Shown here: positions 1-12,538 of the stretch, one piece after another | How positions within the stretch are numbered: position 1 is the stretch's first letter | Layout of the letters: each line of letters opens with the position of its first letter | Source: Carthagonibacter sp032251515 | Lineage (GTDB): Bacteria; Gemmatimonadota; Gemmatimonadetes; Palauibacterales; Palauibacteraceae | NCBI GenBank assembly: GCA_032251515.1 | Contig: JAVVDU010000002.1 | Coordinates: 68,144-132,143, forward strand | Reading direction: 5' to 3' | DNA length: 64,000 nucleotides | Notes under the pieces: model-generated | The model's database searches: none | Told to the model about the DNA's origin: nothing | The model's input: only the letters and a program-made list of their open reading frames with translations | Position numbers and translations under genes: made by a program

Positions 1-283
1 GCGACTGCTGGATCATGTAGCCGATCCAACCGGCCGTGGCCGCGACGAGCACGCCGAGCGGCAGCTGCTCCACCGCGTCCCGGGCCGTCTCGTTGCGGAG
101 CAGCTCGTCCCCGACCTGCGGCCCGTTGCCGTGCACGACGGCGATCTGCCAGTCGTCGCACGCCAGCGCGACGATCGAGGCGAGGCTCTCGCGCGTGTGC
201 CGGAACTGGTTCGTGACGGAAGCGGACTCGCCCGATGGGGACAGGGCGTTCCCCCCGATCGCCACGACCACGGACTTCCGCAT
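1..283 (-). CDS. arcC: Carbamate kinase-like protein, N-terminal part (cut by window edge)
   Basis: The visible 94 residues open with the amino-acid-kinase nucleotide loop (VVVAIGGNALSP) and contain HGNGPQVGDELL, a hallmark of carbamate kinases, which interconvert carbamoyl phosphate plus ADP with ATP and carbamate in the cytoplasm. The C-terminal two thirds lie outside the window, so substrate residues cannot be checked. I used the ATG at 283. A GTG nine bases upstream (292) has a better-placed AGG ribosome site and would add three residues. It follows the phosphomutase by 16 bases on the same strand and probably shares its transcript. The family is secure at the motif level; fermentative or anabolic use cannot be told from the sequence. 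Confidence 0.8.
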   Translation of the reverse strand, partial: MRKSVVVAIGGNALSPSGESASVTNQFRHTRESLASIVALACDDWQIAVVHGNGPQVGDELLRNETARDAVEQLPLGVLVAATAGWIGYMIQQS

Positions 284-299
284 GGGGCTCACGCGGACC

Positions 300-1682
300 T
301 CACGCGGGAAGGTCCGGCAGGCGCACCCCTTCGTCCGCCAGCCACCCGGCCACCTCGGCGTGGATCCGCCGCAGCGCCTCCGTCGAGTCGGCTTCGAAGC
401 GGCAGACCACGACCGGCTGCGTGTTGCTGGCCCGGATCAGCGCCCAGCCGTCGTCGAACAGCACCCGGGCCCCGTCGATGTCGATGACCTCGTATCTCGC
501 GCCGAAGTGCTCCACGGCGCGGCGCACGACGCCGAACTTCCGCTCCTCCGGGCAGTCGACGCGGAGCTCCGGCGTCGAGGGATACGCCGGGATCTCCGCC
601 GCGAGCTCGGAGAGCGGGCGGCCGGCGCGCGCCACGAGCTCCGCCAAGCGGGCCGCATCGTAGATCGCGTCATCCACGCCGAACCATCTGTCCGCCAAGC
701 AGATGTGGCCACTCATCTCACCTGCTACGGGAGATCCGCCGGCCCGCATCCGTTCCTTGATCAGGGAGTGACCCGTCTTCCACATCACCGGTACCCCTCC
801 GGCGCGCTCGATCATCTCCGGCAGGGCCTTGGAGCACTTCACGTCGAACACGACCTCCGCCCCCGGGTGCGAAACCAGGATGTCGAGCGCGTAGAGAAGC
901 AGCAGGTGGTCGCCCCGCACGATGCGGCCGGTCTCGTCCACCGCCCCGATGCGGTCGGCATCGCCGTCGAGGCCGATGCCGAGCGCCGCGCCTTCCCGAC
1001 GCACCGCGGCGATCAGGTCCACGAGGTTCGCGTCCACCGTGGGGTCCGGGTGATGGTTGGGAAACGTCCCATCGGAGTCGCAGTACAGCGGGACGACCTC
1101 GATTCCGGCCTCCTCGAGCGCCCGCACGGCGATCACGCTTCCCGTCCCGTTCCCGCAGTCGAGAACGACCTTGAGCGGTCCGGGCATGGCGATGGCATCC
1201 CGCACGGCCGCCACGTAGCGGTCCAGGATCTCCACCCGTTCCGTGGCGCCGGAGCCCTCGGTCCACTCCTCGGCCTCGATGTCTCGCCGGAGGTCCTGGA
1301 TGGCCTCGCCGTACAGCGGCGCGCCGGCGACGGTCATCTTGATCCCGTTGTACTCGGGCGGGTTGTGCGAGCCGGTGATCTGGATGCCGCCCTGCGCCCC
1401 GAGCTCGCGCGTGGCGAAGTACAGGACGGGCGTCGGCACGGTGTCGAGGAGGCGCACGTCGACGCCGGAGGCATTCAGTCCGGCGCACAGCGCCGCCGCC
1501 AGCTCCGGCGAGCTGGGCCGGTTGTCGTGCCCGACGGCCACGACGGGCGTCGCGGCATCTCCGCGCGAGTGGAGTCGTGTGGCGTACGCCCGGCCCACGG
1601 CGCGGGCGATGTCCGCCGAGAGGTCGTCGCCCACGATGCCGCGGATGTCGTATTCCCGGAAGATCGTCCTGGACAGTCTCAT
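300..1682 (-). CDS. manB: Phosphomannomutase/phosphoglucomutase (alpha-D-phosphohexomutase)
   Basis: A cytoplasmic enzyme of 460 residues that moves phosphate between C6 and C1 of mannose or glucose phosphate, feeding nucleotide-sugar, LPS and polysaccharide synthesis. All family landmarks are visible: an N-terminal REYDIRG, the phosphoserine loop TGSHNPPEYNGIKM near residue 110, the metal loop LDGDADRIG near 245, the sugar loop GEMSGH near 325, and the phosphate-binding RASNTQP near the C-terminus. This is the full-length AlgC/ManB layout. The ATG at 1682 has a GAGG site upstream; an in-frame GTG at 1697 is an alternative. It sits 129 bases after nuoN on the same strand and leads into carbamate kinase. 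Whether mannose or glucose is preferred cannot be read from sequence. Confidence 0.93.
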   Translation of the reverse strand: MRLSRTIFREYDIRGIVGDDLSADIARAVGRAYATRLHSRGDAATPVVAVGHDNRPSSPELAAALCAGLNASGVDVRLLDTVPTPVLYFATRELGAQGGIQITGSHNPPEYNGIKMTVAGAPLYGEAIQDLRRDIEAEEWTEGSGATERVEILDRYVAAVRDAIAMPGPLKVVLDCGNGTGSVIAVRALEEAGIEVVPLYCDSDGTFPNHHPDPTVDANLVDLIAAVRREGAALGIGLDGDADRIGAVDETGRIVRGDHLLLLYALDILVSHPGAEVVFDVKCSKALPEMIERAGGVPVMWKTGHSLIKERMRAGGSPVAGEMSGHICLADRWFGVDDAIYDAARLAELVARAGRPLSELAAEIPAYPSTPELRVDCPEERKFGVVRRAVEHFGARYEVIDIDGARVLFDDGWALIRASNTQPVVVCRFEADSTEALRRIHAEVAGWLADEGVRLPDLPA

Positions 1683-1811
1683 CTCAACCTCGTACACGGG
1701 GCCGCGGCGAACCTCCCCGCCGCCCGGCCCGCACGCGCGGGACGAGGCGGCATGGAGCGACGCGGCGGTGCGGTTCCGGTGCCTCTGCGTCTCCCGTGGG
1801 CGCCGTGCGGT

Positions 1812-3407
1812 TCAGGTGCGGCCCGGCGTGGTGCGGGCGGGGGCGGGTTCCCGGTCCGGCGTGTCCGTCTCGAGCCGCACCGGGTCCGGAGCGGCGCCGG
1901 GCGCGCGCGCGGCCGCCGCACGCGGGGCCATGCCGGCGCCCGCCTCGGCGGCCACCCGGATGCCGTGGCCGGGAAACAGCCCGATGACGAGGATCGCGGC
2001 CACGGAGAAGACGGCGGCAAAGCGGAAGGCCGGTCCCGGGCGCGCCGGAAGCGGGGCATCGGCCGGCGCCTCCTCGAAGTACATCTTCCAGACCACCCGG
2101 AGATAGTAGTAGTACGAAATCAGGCTCGTCAGCACGAGCGTTACGGCCAGGGCCGCCTGGTCGCCCTCCAGCGCGGCCTGCAGCAGATACAGCTTCCCGA
2201 TGAACCCGCCGGTCGGGGGGAAGCCGGCCAGGGAGAGCAGGAAGACCACGAGGGCGAGCCCGAGGAAGGGACGCCGCCAGCCGAGCCCCCGGAAGTCCGC
2301 GAGTCGTCCCCGGGCGTCCCCCTTCCCCGCCACGACGTACAGGATGGAAAAGGAGCCGACCGTCATGATCGCGTACACCGCGAGGTAGAACAGGGTCGCC
2401 GACCGGCCGGCCGCTCCGCCCGCCGCGATCCCGACGAGCAGGTAGCCGGCGTGCGCGATCGAGGAGTAGGCCAGCATCCGCTTCACGTCGTCCTGGGCCA
2501 GCGCGACGAGGTTCGGCACGATCATGGTCAGCATCGCCAGCCACCACACGATGCCCTGCCACAACGGCGCCGCCGCCGCGAGCTCGACCACGACGATCCG
2601 CAGGATCACCGCGAAGCCCGCCGCCTTGACGCCCGCGGCCATGAACGCGGTCACGGGCGTGGGGGCCCCCTCGTAGGCGTCGGGCGTCCACATGTGGAAC
2701 GGGACGGCCGACACCTTGAAGCCGAGCCCCACCAGCAGCAGCGCCACGCCCGCGTAGAGCAGGAAGTTCCGCTCCGCCGTCCCCCGGGCGATCTCCGTGG
2801 TCACCAGGCTGAGGTTCGTGCTGCCCACGGCCCCGAAGATCAGGGCGATTCCGTAGAGCAGGAAGCCGCTGGCGAACGCGCCGACCAGGAAGTACTTGAG
2901 CGCCGCCTCGGCGGAGCGCCGCTGCCGGCGGTCGAGGCCCGTGAGCGCGTACACGCTCAGCGACATCAGCTCGACGGCCACGAACACGATCACCAGGTCG
3001 CGTGTGCCCGCGAGGACCATCATGCCGACGGCGGCCATGAGGACGAGGAAGTGGAATTCCCCGATCCGCAGGTCCTCCCGCTCCAGCCAGTCGAAGGAGT
3101 ACAGGAGCGCCAGCGCCGTGACACCGAGCACGATGAAGTTCAGGACGATGCGGAAGCCGTCCACCGCGATCATCGAGCTCGTTCCCTCCACCGTGACGGT
3201 GGCCAGCCAGCCGTTCGCCGCCGCCGCGAGGGCGATTCCCCCCAGGGCGATGCCGTCGAGCAGGCGCGAGGCGGGGCCTCCCCGGCTGCCCCGGCGGAAC
3301 ACGTCCAGCAGGAGGACGAGGATTCCGGTCACCGACACCACCACCTCGGGCAGGAGCGCCCAGAGGAAGTGCAGCTGCGAGCCGAAGTCCAGGGTCAGGT
3401 CGGTCAC
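1812..3407 (-). CDS. nuoN: NADH-quinone oxidoreductase subunit N
   Basis: Antiporter-like membrane subunit of complex I, 531 residues, about 14 predicted transmembrane helices. The central region has the conserved proton-channel segments (GVKAAGFAVILRI, VGLGFKVSAVPFHMWTPDAYEGAPTPV) with the buried lysine and glutamate expected for NuoN. The C-terminal 50 residues are an Ala/Pro/Arg-rich tail that looks unstructured and longer than usual. The start is GTG at 3407, four bases after the nuoM stop, so the two are almost certainly translationally coupled. Last gene of the nuo operon; the next gene downstream is an unrelated phosphohexomutase after 129 bases. Confidence 0.97.
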   Translation of the reverse strand: MTDLTLDFGSQLHFLWALLPEVVVSVTGILVLLLDVFRRGSRGGPASRLLDGIALGGIALAAAANGWLATVTVEGTSSMIAVDGFRIVLNFIVLGVTALALLYSFDWLEREDLRIGEFHFLVLMAAVGMMVLAGTRDLVIVFVAVELMSLSVYALTGLDRRQRRSAEAALKYFLVGAFASGFLLYGIALIFGAVGSTNLSLVTTEIARGTAERNFLLYAGVALLLVGLGFKVSAVPFHMWTPDAYEGAPTPVTAFMAAGVKAAGFAVILRIVVVELAAAAPLWQGIVWWLAMLTMIVPNLVALAQDDVKRMLAYSSIAHAGYLLVGIAAGGAAGRSATLFYLAVYAIMTVGSFSILYVVAGKGDARGRLADFRGLGWRRPFLGLALVVFLLSLAGFPPTGGFIGKLYLLQAALEGDQAALAVTLVLTSLISYYYYLRVVWKMYFEEAPADAPLPARPGPAFRFAAVFSVAAILVIGLFPGHGIRVAAEAGAGMAPRAAAARAPGAAPDPVRLETDTPDREPAPARTTPGRT

Positions 3408-3411
3408 GTCG

Positions 3412-4980
<1,569 letters not shown>

Positions 4981-4993
4981 GGCTCGCTTCCGC

Positions 4994-7015
<2,022 letters not shown>

Positions 7016-7019
7016 GGGG

Positions 7020-7325
7020 TCACCACCTCAGGAGGTTGAAGCGATCCACGTCCACCAGCTCGTAGTGGCGGAAGATCGCGATGATGATCGCCAGCCCCAC
7101 GGCCGCCTCGGCGGCCGCCACGGCCATCACGAAGAACACGAGGACCTGCGCCTCGAAGCCGAGGGAGCGCGAGAAGACGACCAGCGTGAGGTTCACGGCG
7201 TTCAGCATGAGCTCGACGCACATGAACAGGATGATGGCGTTCCGCCGCACCAGAACGCCCGCCGCTCCCACGGCGAACAGGAATGCGCTGAGGACCAGCG
7301 CGCCCAGCTCGATGTCCAGCGTCAT
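7020..7325 (-). CDS. nuoK: NADH-quinone oxidoreductase subunit K
   Basis: Small membrane subunit of complex I, 101 residues with three predicted helices, which is the normal size. The conserved membrane glutamates of NuoK are visible in FMCVELMLNAVNL (near residue 37) and in AVAAAEAAVGLAI (near 72); both take part in the proton path between the quinone site and the antiporter subunits. The C-terminus ends in NLLRW, typical of the family. It lies 15 bases after nuoJ and just before nuoL. Confidence 0.97.
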   Translation of the reverse strand: MTLDIELGALVLSAFLFAVGAAGVLVRRNAIILFMCVELMLNAVNLTLVVFSRSLGFEAQVLVFFVMAVAAAEAAVGLAIIIAIFRHYELVDVDRFNLLRW

Positions 7326-7340
7326 GATCGGTGCCTCGCC

Positions 7341-7868
7341 TCAGGGAGCCCGGCGGCGCGCCAGGGCGATCGCCCCGACGATGGCCACCAGGAGCAGCAG
7401 GGACGTGAGTTCGAACGGAACCAGGTAGCTGGAGAACAGCGGATCGGCCACCGCGGCGACCGCGCCCCGCGCTTCCTGGACCGCGGTCACCATCAGCCGG
7501 CCGGAGTCGCCGGCCAGACTGGCGGTCTCGCCCTGCAGAACGAGCGCCCCGACGCCCGCGAACAGCGCCGCGCCGACCACGAGCGCCAGCAGCTTCGCCG
7601 CGTGCCCCCGCACGTCGATCTCCTCCCGGTGCCCCAGGTTCAGGAGCATGATCACGAACAGGAAGAGCACGAGGATCGCGCCCGCGTAGACGATCACCTG
7701 CACGGCCGCCAGGAAGTGCGCGTCCAGCAGCACGAACGTCCCCGACAGCGCGAAGAAGGCCAGCACCAGGTACATCAGGCTGGCCACCGGATTCCGGCTC
7801 GCGATCATCATCACGCCGCCCACGGCGGCCATGACGGCGAAGAGCAGGAAGAAGAAAGTCTCCATCAT
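7341..7868 (-). CDS. nuoJ: NADH-quinone oxidoreductase subunit J
   Basis: Membrane subunit of complex I, 175 residues with five predicted helices. The conserved segment FLAAVQVIVYAGAILVLFLF near residue 55 is the NuoJ helix that contains the pi-bulge and tyrosine linked to the active-deactive transition. The first of two adjacent ATG codons overlaps the nuoI stop as ATGA, so I start at 7868. A soluble-side loop of about 50 residues before the last helix is normal. Operon position between I and K is canonical. Confidence 0.96.
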   Translation of the reverse strand: MMETFFFLLFAVMAAVGGVMMIASRNPVASLMYLVLAFFALSGTFVLLDAHFLAAVQVIVYAGAILVLFLFVIMLLNLGHREEIDVRGHAAKLLALVVGAALFAGVGALVLQGETASLAGDSGRLMVTAVQEARGAVAAVADPLFSSYLVPFELTSLLLLVAIVGAIALARRRAP

Positions 7869-8362
7869 TCCGAGGCGGGGTCGGAGGGATCCCAGAGCGC
7901 CGTCACGGGATGGTCCAGCGCGGTGAGTCGCTCGAGGTCGTAGACCCAGCGCTCCCGGCTGTACTCGGCGTTCTCGTAGTGGGCTCCCAGGTGAATGGCC
8001 TCCACGGGACAGACTTCCTGGCAGAAGCCGCAGAAGATGCAACGGAACTCGTCGATCTCGTACACGGCGGCGTAGCGCTCGCCGTTCTCGTCCTCCGCCG
8101 GCACGAGCTTGATGCAGTTCACCGGGCAGACCGTCGGGCAGAGACCGCAACCCACGCACTTCGCGCGCCCGTCCTCGTGCGTGGCCATCCGGTGCGTGCC
8201 CCGCATGCGCGGCGACAGCTCCCACTTCTCGTCGGGATACTGCTGTGTCACCTTCCGGGGGTTCAGGAGATGCTTCAGGGTGATCCCCATCCCCTTGGAT
8301 ACGGCGCGCACGTAGGAGGCCTGTTCCTCCGGCCGCCGCACGACCTTCACGCTTCCCGCCAT
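7865..8362 (-). CDS. nuoI: NADH-quinone oxidoreductase subunit I (two [4Fe-4S])
   Basis: Peripheral-arm ferredoxin-like subunit of complex I that holds clusters N6a and N6b and hands electrons to NuoB. Both 8-Fe motifs are complete: CVGCGLCPTVCP near residue 71 and CIFCGFCQEVCP near residue 110. The N-terminus has the usual amphipathic stretch (MGITLKHLLNPRKVT). Length of 165 residues is normal. It starts one base after the nuoH stop and its own stop overlaps the nuoJ ATG. Confidence 0.97.
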   Translation of the reverse strand: MAGSVKVVRRPEEQASYVRAVSKGMGITLKHLLNPRKVTQQYPDEKWELSPRMRGTHRMATHEDGRAKCVGCGLCPTVCPVNCIKLVPAEDENGERYAAVYEIDEFRCIFCGFCQEVCPVEAIHLGAHYENAEYSRERWVYDLERLTALDHPVTALWDPSDPASE

Positions 8363-8363
8363 G

Positions 8364-9647
8364 TCACTCCGCCTCGCTTCCGGCCGCCGGAGGGGGTGCC
8401 ATCCGCCCTCCGGTCGCCGCCGGATGTCTGGTCCGTGCCGTCGCGCCGCGCACCAGCGCGCCGCGGTCCATCCCCCACACCAGCAGGCCGACGGCCGCCA
8501 CGTTCAGCGCGGTCAGGATCGCCGTGTACCGCAGCCCGACCGGCACCCCGGCCGTGTCGAGGGCGTACACGGCCACGCCGGTGCCCATGATGTAGACCAT
8601 GAGGATCGGCAGGAACACCTTCCAGCCGAGGTCCATGAGCTGGTCGTAACGGAACCGCGGGATCGTCCAGCGCACCCACATGAAGAACAGCACGAGCAGC
8701 AGGGTCTTCAGCGTGAACGACCCGAGCGTCAGCAAGGTGATCCACCACGCGGGGTTCCCGAGAACCGTCCCGTCCGCGAGCACCCGGATGTCGTCCCCCC
8801 GCCAGAAGGGGATGTCCCAGCCGCCGAGGAAGAACACCGTGATCAGGGACGAGACCGTGATCAGGTGGGCGTACTCCCCGAGGAAGAACATCCCGAACTT
8901 CATGGCCGAGTACTCGGTGTGATACCCGCCCACCAGCTCCCCCTCGGCCTCCGGGAGGTCGAACGGGATCCGGTTGGTCTCGGCCAGCCCCGACACGACG
9001 AAGATCAGGGCCGACAGCATCAGCGGCAGCGCGAACCACGCCCCGTAGGAGCCGCTGCCCGGACCGAAGTTCTGCTGCGCCGCCACGATCTCCGGCAGCG
9101 CCACGTCGCCCGTCAGCATCAGCACCGGAACGAGGCTCATCGCCAGCCCGATCTCGTAGCTGATCATCTGCGCCGAGCCGCGCAGCCCTCCGAGGAAGGA
9201 GTACTTCGAGTTCGACGACCAGCCGGCCATGACGACGCCGTACACCCCCAGGGAGCCGATCGCCAGCACGTAGAGGAACCCGATCGGCACGTCGGCCACG
9301 ATCATCTCCACGAGCCCCCAGGGCGTCGGGAGCGGGGCCGCGAACGGGATCACGCCGAACAGCACCGTGGCGGGAACCAGCGCCAGCACCGGCGCGAGGA
9401 AGAAGAAGAACCGGTGCGCCCCGGCGGGCGTCAGCTCCTCCTTGAGGATGAACTTCAGCCCGTCCGCCGCCACCTGCAGCAGGCCGAGCGGGCCCACCCG
9501 GTTCGGTCCGCTCCGGTCCTGGATGAAGCCGGCGATCTTTCGCTCGAAGTACGTCGACAGGGCGACGAACACGAGCAGGAGCACGAAGAACGTGACCACC
9601 TTGATCGCTGCCGCCGCGACGAACGCGCCTCCGCTGATCGGGTCCAT
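8364..9647 (-). CDS. nuoH: NADH-quinone oxidoreductase subunit H
   Basis: Membrane subunit of complex I that forms the quinone entry chamber, 427 residues. It carries YFERKIAGFIQDRSGPNRVG and the following LLQVAADGLKFILKE near residue 30, the conserved acidic first loop, and the quinone-site stretch ETNRIPFDLPEAEGELVGGY near 225. It is about 80 residues longer than the E. coli protein because of a C-terminal helix and a basic/Pro-rich tail. The tail is readable and in frame, so I take it as real. It precedes nuoI by one base. Confidence 0.97.
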   Translation of the reverse strand: MDPISGGAFVAAAAIKVVTFFVLLLVFVALSTYFERKIAGFIQDRSGPNRVGPLGLLQVAADGLKFILKEELTPAGAHRFFFFLAPVLALVPATVLFGVIPFAAPLPTPWGLVEMIVADVPIGFLYVLAIGSLGVYGVVMAGWSSNSKYSFLGGLRGSAQMISYEIGLAMSLVPVLMLTGDVALPEIVAAQQNFGPGSGSYGAWFALPLMLSALIFVVSGLAETNRIPFDLPEAEGELVGGYHTEYSAMKFGMFFLGEYAHLITVSSLITVFFLGGWDIPFWRGDDIRVLADGTVLGNPAWWITLLTLGSFTLKTLLLVLFFMWVRWTIPRFRYDQLMDLGWKVFLPILMVYIMGTGVAVYALDTAGVPVGLRYTAILTALNVAAVGLLVWGMDRGALVRGATARTRHPAATGGRMAPPPAAGSEAE

Positions 9648-9657
9648 TCCTCTCTCC

Positions 9658-11232
9658 CTACTCCGCCGTCGCGGCCGCCGCGGCGGCCGCTCCCTTGAGG
9701 CCGAGGCCGTTCCAGTCGAGTCCGGCGAAGGCCGGGTGGTCCGCGGCGAGCGCCGCGAAGGCGGCCGGGGCGTCGCGCACCGCCGCGCCGTCCTCGCCGA
9801 GCAGCTCCACGAGCCGGGCGAGGACCAGCCAGGCCGGCCGCGCGACGCCGGGCGGCTGCAGCGCCTGGCGGAACCGCTGCACGCGGCCCTCGTGGCTCAC
9901 GAACGTCCCGTCCGTCTCCGGATAACCGGCGACCGGCAGGATCACGTCCGCGTTCCCCGCGGCCTCCGACAGGTGCGTGCCCGCGTACAGGAAGAACCCG
10001 GCCCGCTTTCCGAAGTCGGCCGGCGCCCCTTCGAGGCGGTCGCCCAGAACGACCAGCGCCCCGTCCGCCGGCGCCTCGGGTAGCGCGTCCGTCTCCGTGA
10101 AGCCCAGCATCCGGGCCCCTTCCCCGTTGGGCGCCCGCTCGGCCCGCAGGGCGAGCGACGGGAAGCCCGGCAGGGCGCGTTCCTCGCCGCGCGCGACGCG
10201 GAACCCGCCCCCGGTGATCTCGAGCCGGCCCAGGAGCCGACGCAGGAAGTACAGCGACTCGTTCTCTACGAAGGCGGAGGCGAGGGCGACCCCGCCGCGG
10301 ACGTTTCCGAGCGCCGCGGCGACGTGCGCGAGCGCATCGCCCCAGTGCACGGGTGCGAGCTCTCCATCCCGCCGCACGAGAGGAAGGTCGATCCGGCGGC
10401 CCCGATTCCACATCACGAGGTCGCGGCGGCCCTCGTCGCACATCCACCACCCATTTACCGCGCCGTTGTGGCGGGGCTTCACGCGGACGACCTGGTTCTC
10501 CTTCACGTCGACGTCGATGTTGCAGCCGTTCGCGCAGCCGCCGCAGATCCCGGGCGCGCTGTCGAAGTCCCACGCCCTCGCCTTGAACAGGAAGTCCTCG
10601 TGCACGAGGGCTCCGACCGGGCACACGTCGACGATGTTGCCGCGGAACAGGTTGTCGAGATCGCGGCCGGGGAACGTGTCGATGTACGCCTTGTGCCCCC
10701 GCTGGGCGACGATCAGGGCGTCGTCCTGTGCCACGTCCCGCATGAACCGCACGCAGCGCGTGCACAGGATGCAGCGGTCCGCGAAGTACAGGATGTCGTC
10801 GGCGATCCGGTCCCGGCCGAGCACCAGCTTCGCCTCCTCGAACCGACTCTTCAGCTGGCCCGTCTCGTAGGCGTAGTCCTGGAGCATGCACTGCCCGGCG
10901 GCATCGCAGATCGGGCAGTCGAGCGGGTGGTGGAGCAGCAGGAACTCGATGACCGAGCGCCTCGCCTCCCGGGCCTGCTCCGTCTGCGTCCGGACCTCCA
11001 TGCCGTCCAGCGCCCCGAGGACGCAGGAGGGCTGCAGCTTCGGCTGGCCCTCCACCTCGACGAGGCACATGCGGCACTGGGCCGGCCGGCTCGGAATCCC
11101 GGGGTGATAGCAGTAGTGGGGCACGACGACGCCCGCCCGCTCGGCGGCCTGGAGCACGGTCGTGCCCGCGGGCACCGTGACCTCCACGCCGTCAATCGTC
11201 AGGCGGACCGTCCCGTTGGCGGGTGCGTTCAT
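9658..11232 (-). CDS. nuoG: NADH-quinone oxidoreductase subunit G (short form)
   Basis: Iron-sulfur subunit of the peripheral arm, 524 residues. The N-terminal half has the [2Fe-2S] ligands (HYCYHPG, QCRMCLVEVEG and a later C), the HPLDCPICDAAGQC motif for the His/Cys cluster, and RCILCTRCVRF with DVCPVGAL for the next [4Fe-4S]. A further ICGGCANGCNI set around residue 225 begins the molybdopterin-like region. That C-terminal domain is strongly reduced compared with the roughly 900-residue E. coli subunit, and ends in an Ala-rich tail. Reduced forms are known in several lineages, so this is probably not a truncation. Confidence 0.95.
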   Translation of the reverse strand: MNAPANGTVRLTIDGVEVTVPAGTTVLQAAERAGVVVPHYCYHPGIPSRPAQCRMCLVEVEGQPKLQPSCVLGALDGMEVRTQTEQAREARRSVIEFLLLHHPLDCPICDAAGQCMLQDYAYETGQLKSRFEEAKLVLGRDRIADDILYFADRCILCTRCVRFMRDVAQDDALIVAQRGHKAYIDTFPGRDLDNLFRGNIVDVCPVGALVHEDFLFKARAWDFDSAPGICGGCANGCNIDVDVKENQVVRVKPRHNGAVNGWWMCDEGRRDLVMWNRGRRIDLPLVRRDGELAPVHWGDALAHVAAALGNVRGGVALASAFVENESLYFLRRLLGRLEITGGGFRVARGEERALPGFPSLALRAERAPNGEGARMLGFTETDALPEAPADGALVVLGDRLEGAPADFGKRAGFFLYAGTHLSEAAGNADVILPVAGYPETDGTFVSHEGRVQRFRQALQPPGVARPAWLVLARLVELLGEDGAAVRDAPAAFAALAADHPAFAGLDWNGLGLKGAAAAAAATAE

Positions 11233-11266
11233 CCGAGTCTCGCGCCTCGCAGGGCTCGCAGGTGGC

Positions 11267-12538
11267 TCATCGCCGGATCAGGGCTTCGTATTCCGGCCGG
11301 AACTTGTCCAGGGACGACCGGAGCGGGAAGACGACGCTGTCGGCGAGGACGCAGATCGTGCGTCCGGTGAGCTGTTCACAGAGATCGTAGAGCGTGTCGA
11401 GGTCCGACATCCGTCCCTCGCCACGTTCGATGCGCTTCAGGATGCGCGCGGCCCAGTACGTTCCCTCCCGGCACTGGACGCACTGGCCGCACGACTCGTG
11501 CGCGTAGAAGTCGGCGATCCGCCGCATCGCCCGCACGATGTTCGTGCTGTCGTCCATGACGATCGGGGACGCCGTGCCGAGCGAGCTGCCGCCTTCCTGC
11601 AGTCCCTCGTAGGTGGTCGGGATGTCGAGTTCGTCCGCCGTGAGCATGGCGGTGGACGAGCCCCCGGGGATGACGGCCTTGAGCTTCCGGCCGCCCGGAA
11701 TGCCGCCGCACACGTCGTAGATCACGTCCTTGAGCGGCACGCCGAGCGGCAGCTCGTAGTTTCCCGGGCGCTCGAGATGGCCCGAGCAGCACCAGAGCTT
11801 CGTGCCCGGGCTCTTCTCGGTTCCCCATTGCCGGTACCAGTCCGCCCCGTTCACGAGGATCATGGGCACGGCGGCCAGGGTCTCGACGTTGTTCACGGTG
11901 GTGGGCCGGCCGAACACGCCCGACTGGGCCGGAAACGGAGGCTTCACGCGGGGCTCGGCGCGCCCTCCGACCAGCGAGCTCATCAGGCCCGTCTCCTCGC
12001 CGGCGATGTAGGCGCCGGCTCCGATGTGGACCGTGAGGTCGCAGTCCCAGCCGCTCCCGAGGATGTTCCGGCCGAGGTATCCGTTCCCGTAGGCCTCGAC
12101 CACCGCGTCGTTCAGGATCCGCGTGAACGGGAAGTACTCCCCGCGCACGTAGATGTAGACGTGCTCGGCACGGATCGCGCGGGCCGCGATGAGGCATCCC
12201 TCGATCAGCAGGTGCGGCACCCAGCGAAGGATCTCCCGGTCCTTGAACGCCCCCGGCTCGGATTCGTCCGCGTTGCAGCACAGGTACTGCGGACCATCCG
12301 GCTCCTGGGGCATGAAGCTCCACTTCAGGCCGGTCGGGAACCCCGCGCCGCCCCGGCCGCGCAGCCCCGAGTCCTTGACGACCGCCGTGATCTCCCCCGG
12401 GTCCATCTCCACGGCCTTCCGGAGGCCCTCGTAGCCACCGAGACCCGTCCAGGTCTCGAGGCGGCGGGCCTCGGGATCTCCGAAGTGGCGGGAGAGGATC
12501 GTCCCGACCTCGAGGTCGTGGCTGTGCGGATATCCCAT
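11267..12538 (-). CDS. nuoF: NADH-quinone oxidoreductase subunit F (NADH-binding)
   Basis: FMN- and NADH-binding subunit of complex I, 423 residues. The FMN/NADH loop GLRGRGGAGFPTGLKW is near residue 55 and CNADESEPGAFKDREIL near 87. The N3 cluster ligands are in ESCGQCVQCREGT near 350, with a fourth cysteine near 395. The ATG at 12538 directly abuts the nuoE stop (TAGATG), indicating coupling. Length and motif set are standard. Confidence 0.97.
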   Translation of the reverse strand: MGYPHSHDLEVGTILSRHFGDPEARRLETWTGLGGYEGLRKAVEMDPGEITAVVKDSGLRGRGGAGFPTGLKWSFMPQEPDGPQYLCCNADESEPGAFKDREILRWVPHLLIEGCLIAARAIRAEHVYIYVRGEYFPFTRILNDAVVEAYGNGYLGRNILGSGWDCDLTVHIGAGAYIAGEETGLMSSLVGGRAEPRVKPPFPAQSGVFGRPTTVNNVETLAAVPMILVNGADWYRQWGTEKSPGTKLWCCSGHLERPGNYELPLGVPLKDVIYDVCGGIPGGRKLKAVIPGGSSTAMLTADELDIPTTYEGLQEGGSSLGTASPIVMDDSTNIVRAMRRIADFYAHESCGQCVQCREGTYWAARILKRIERGEGRMSDLDTLYDLCEQLTGRTICVLADSVVFPLRSSLDKFRPEYEALIRR

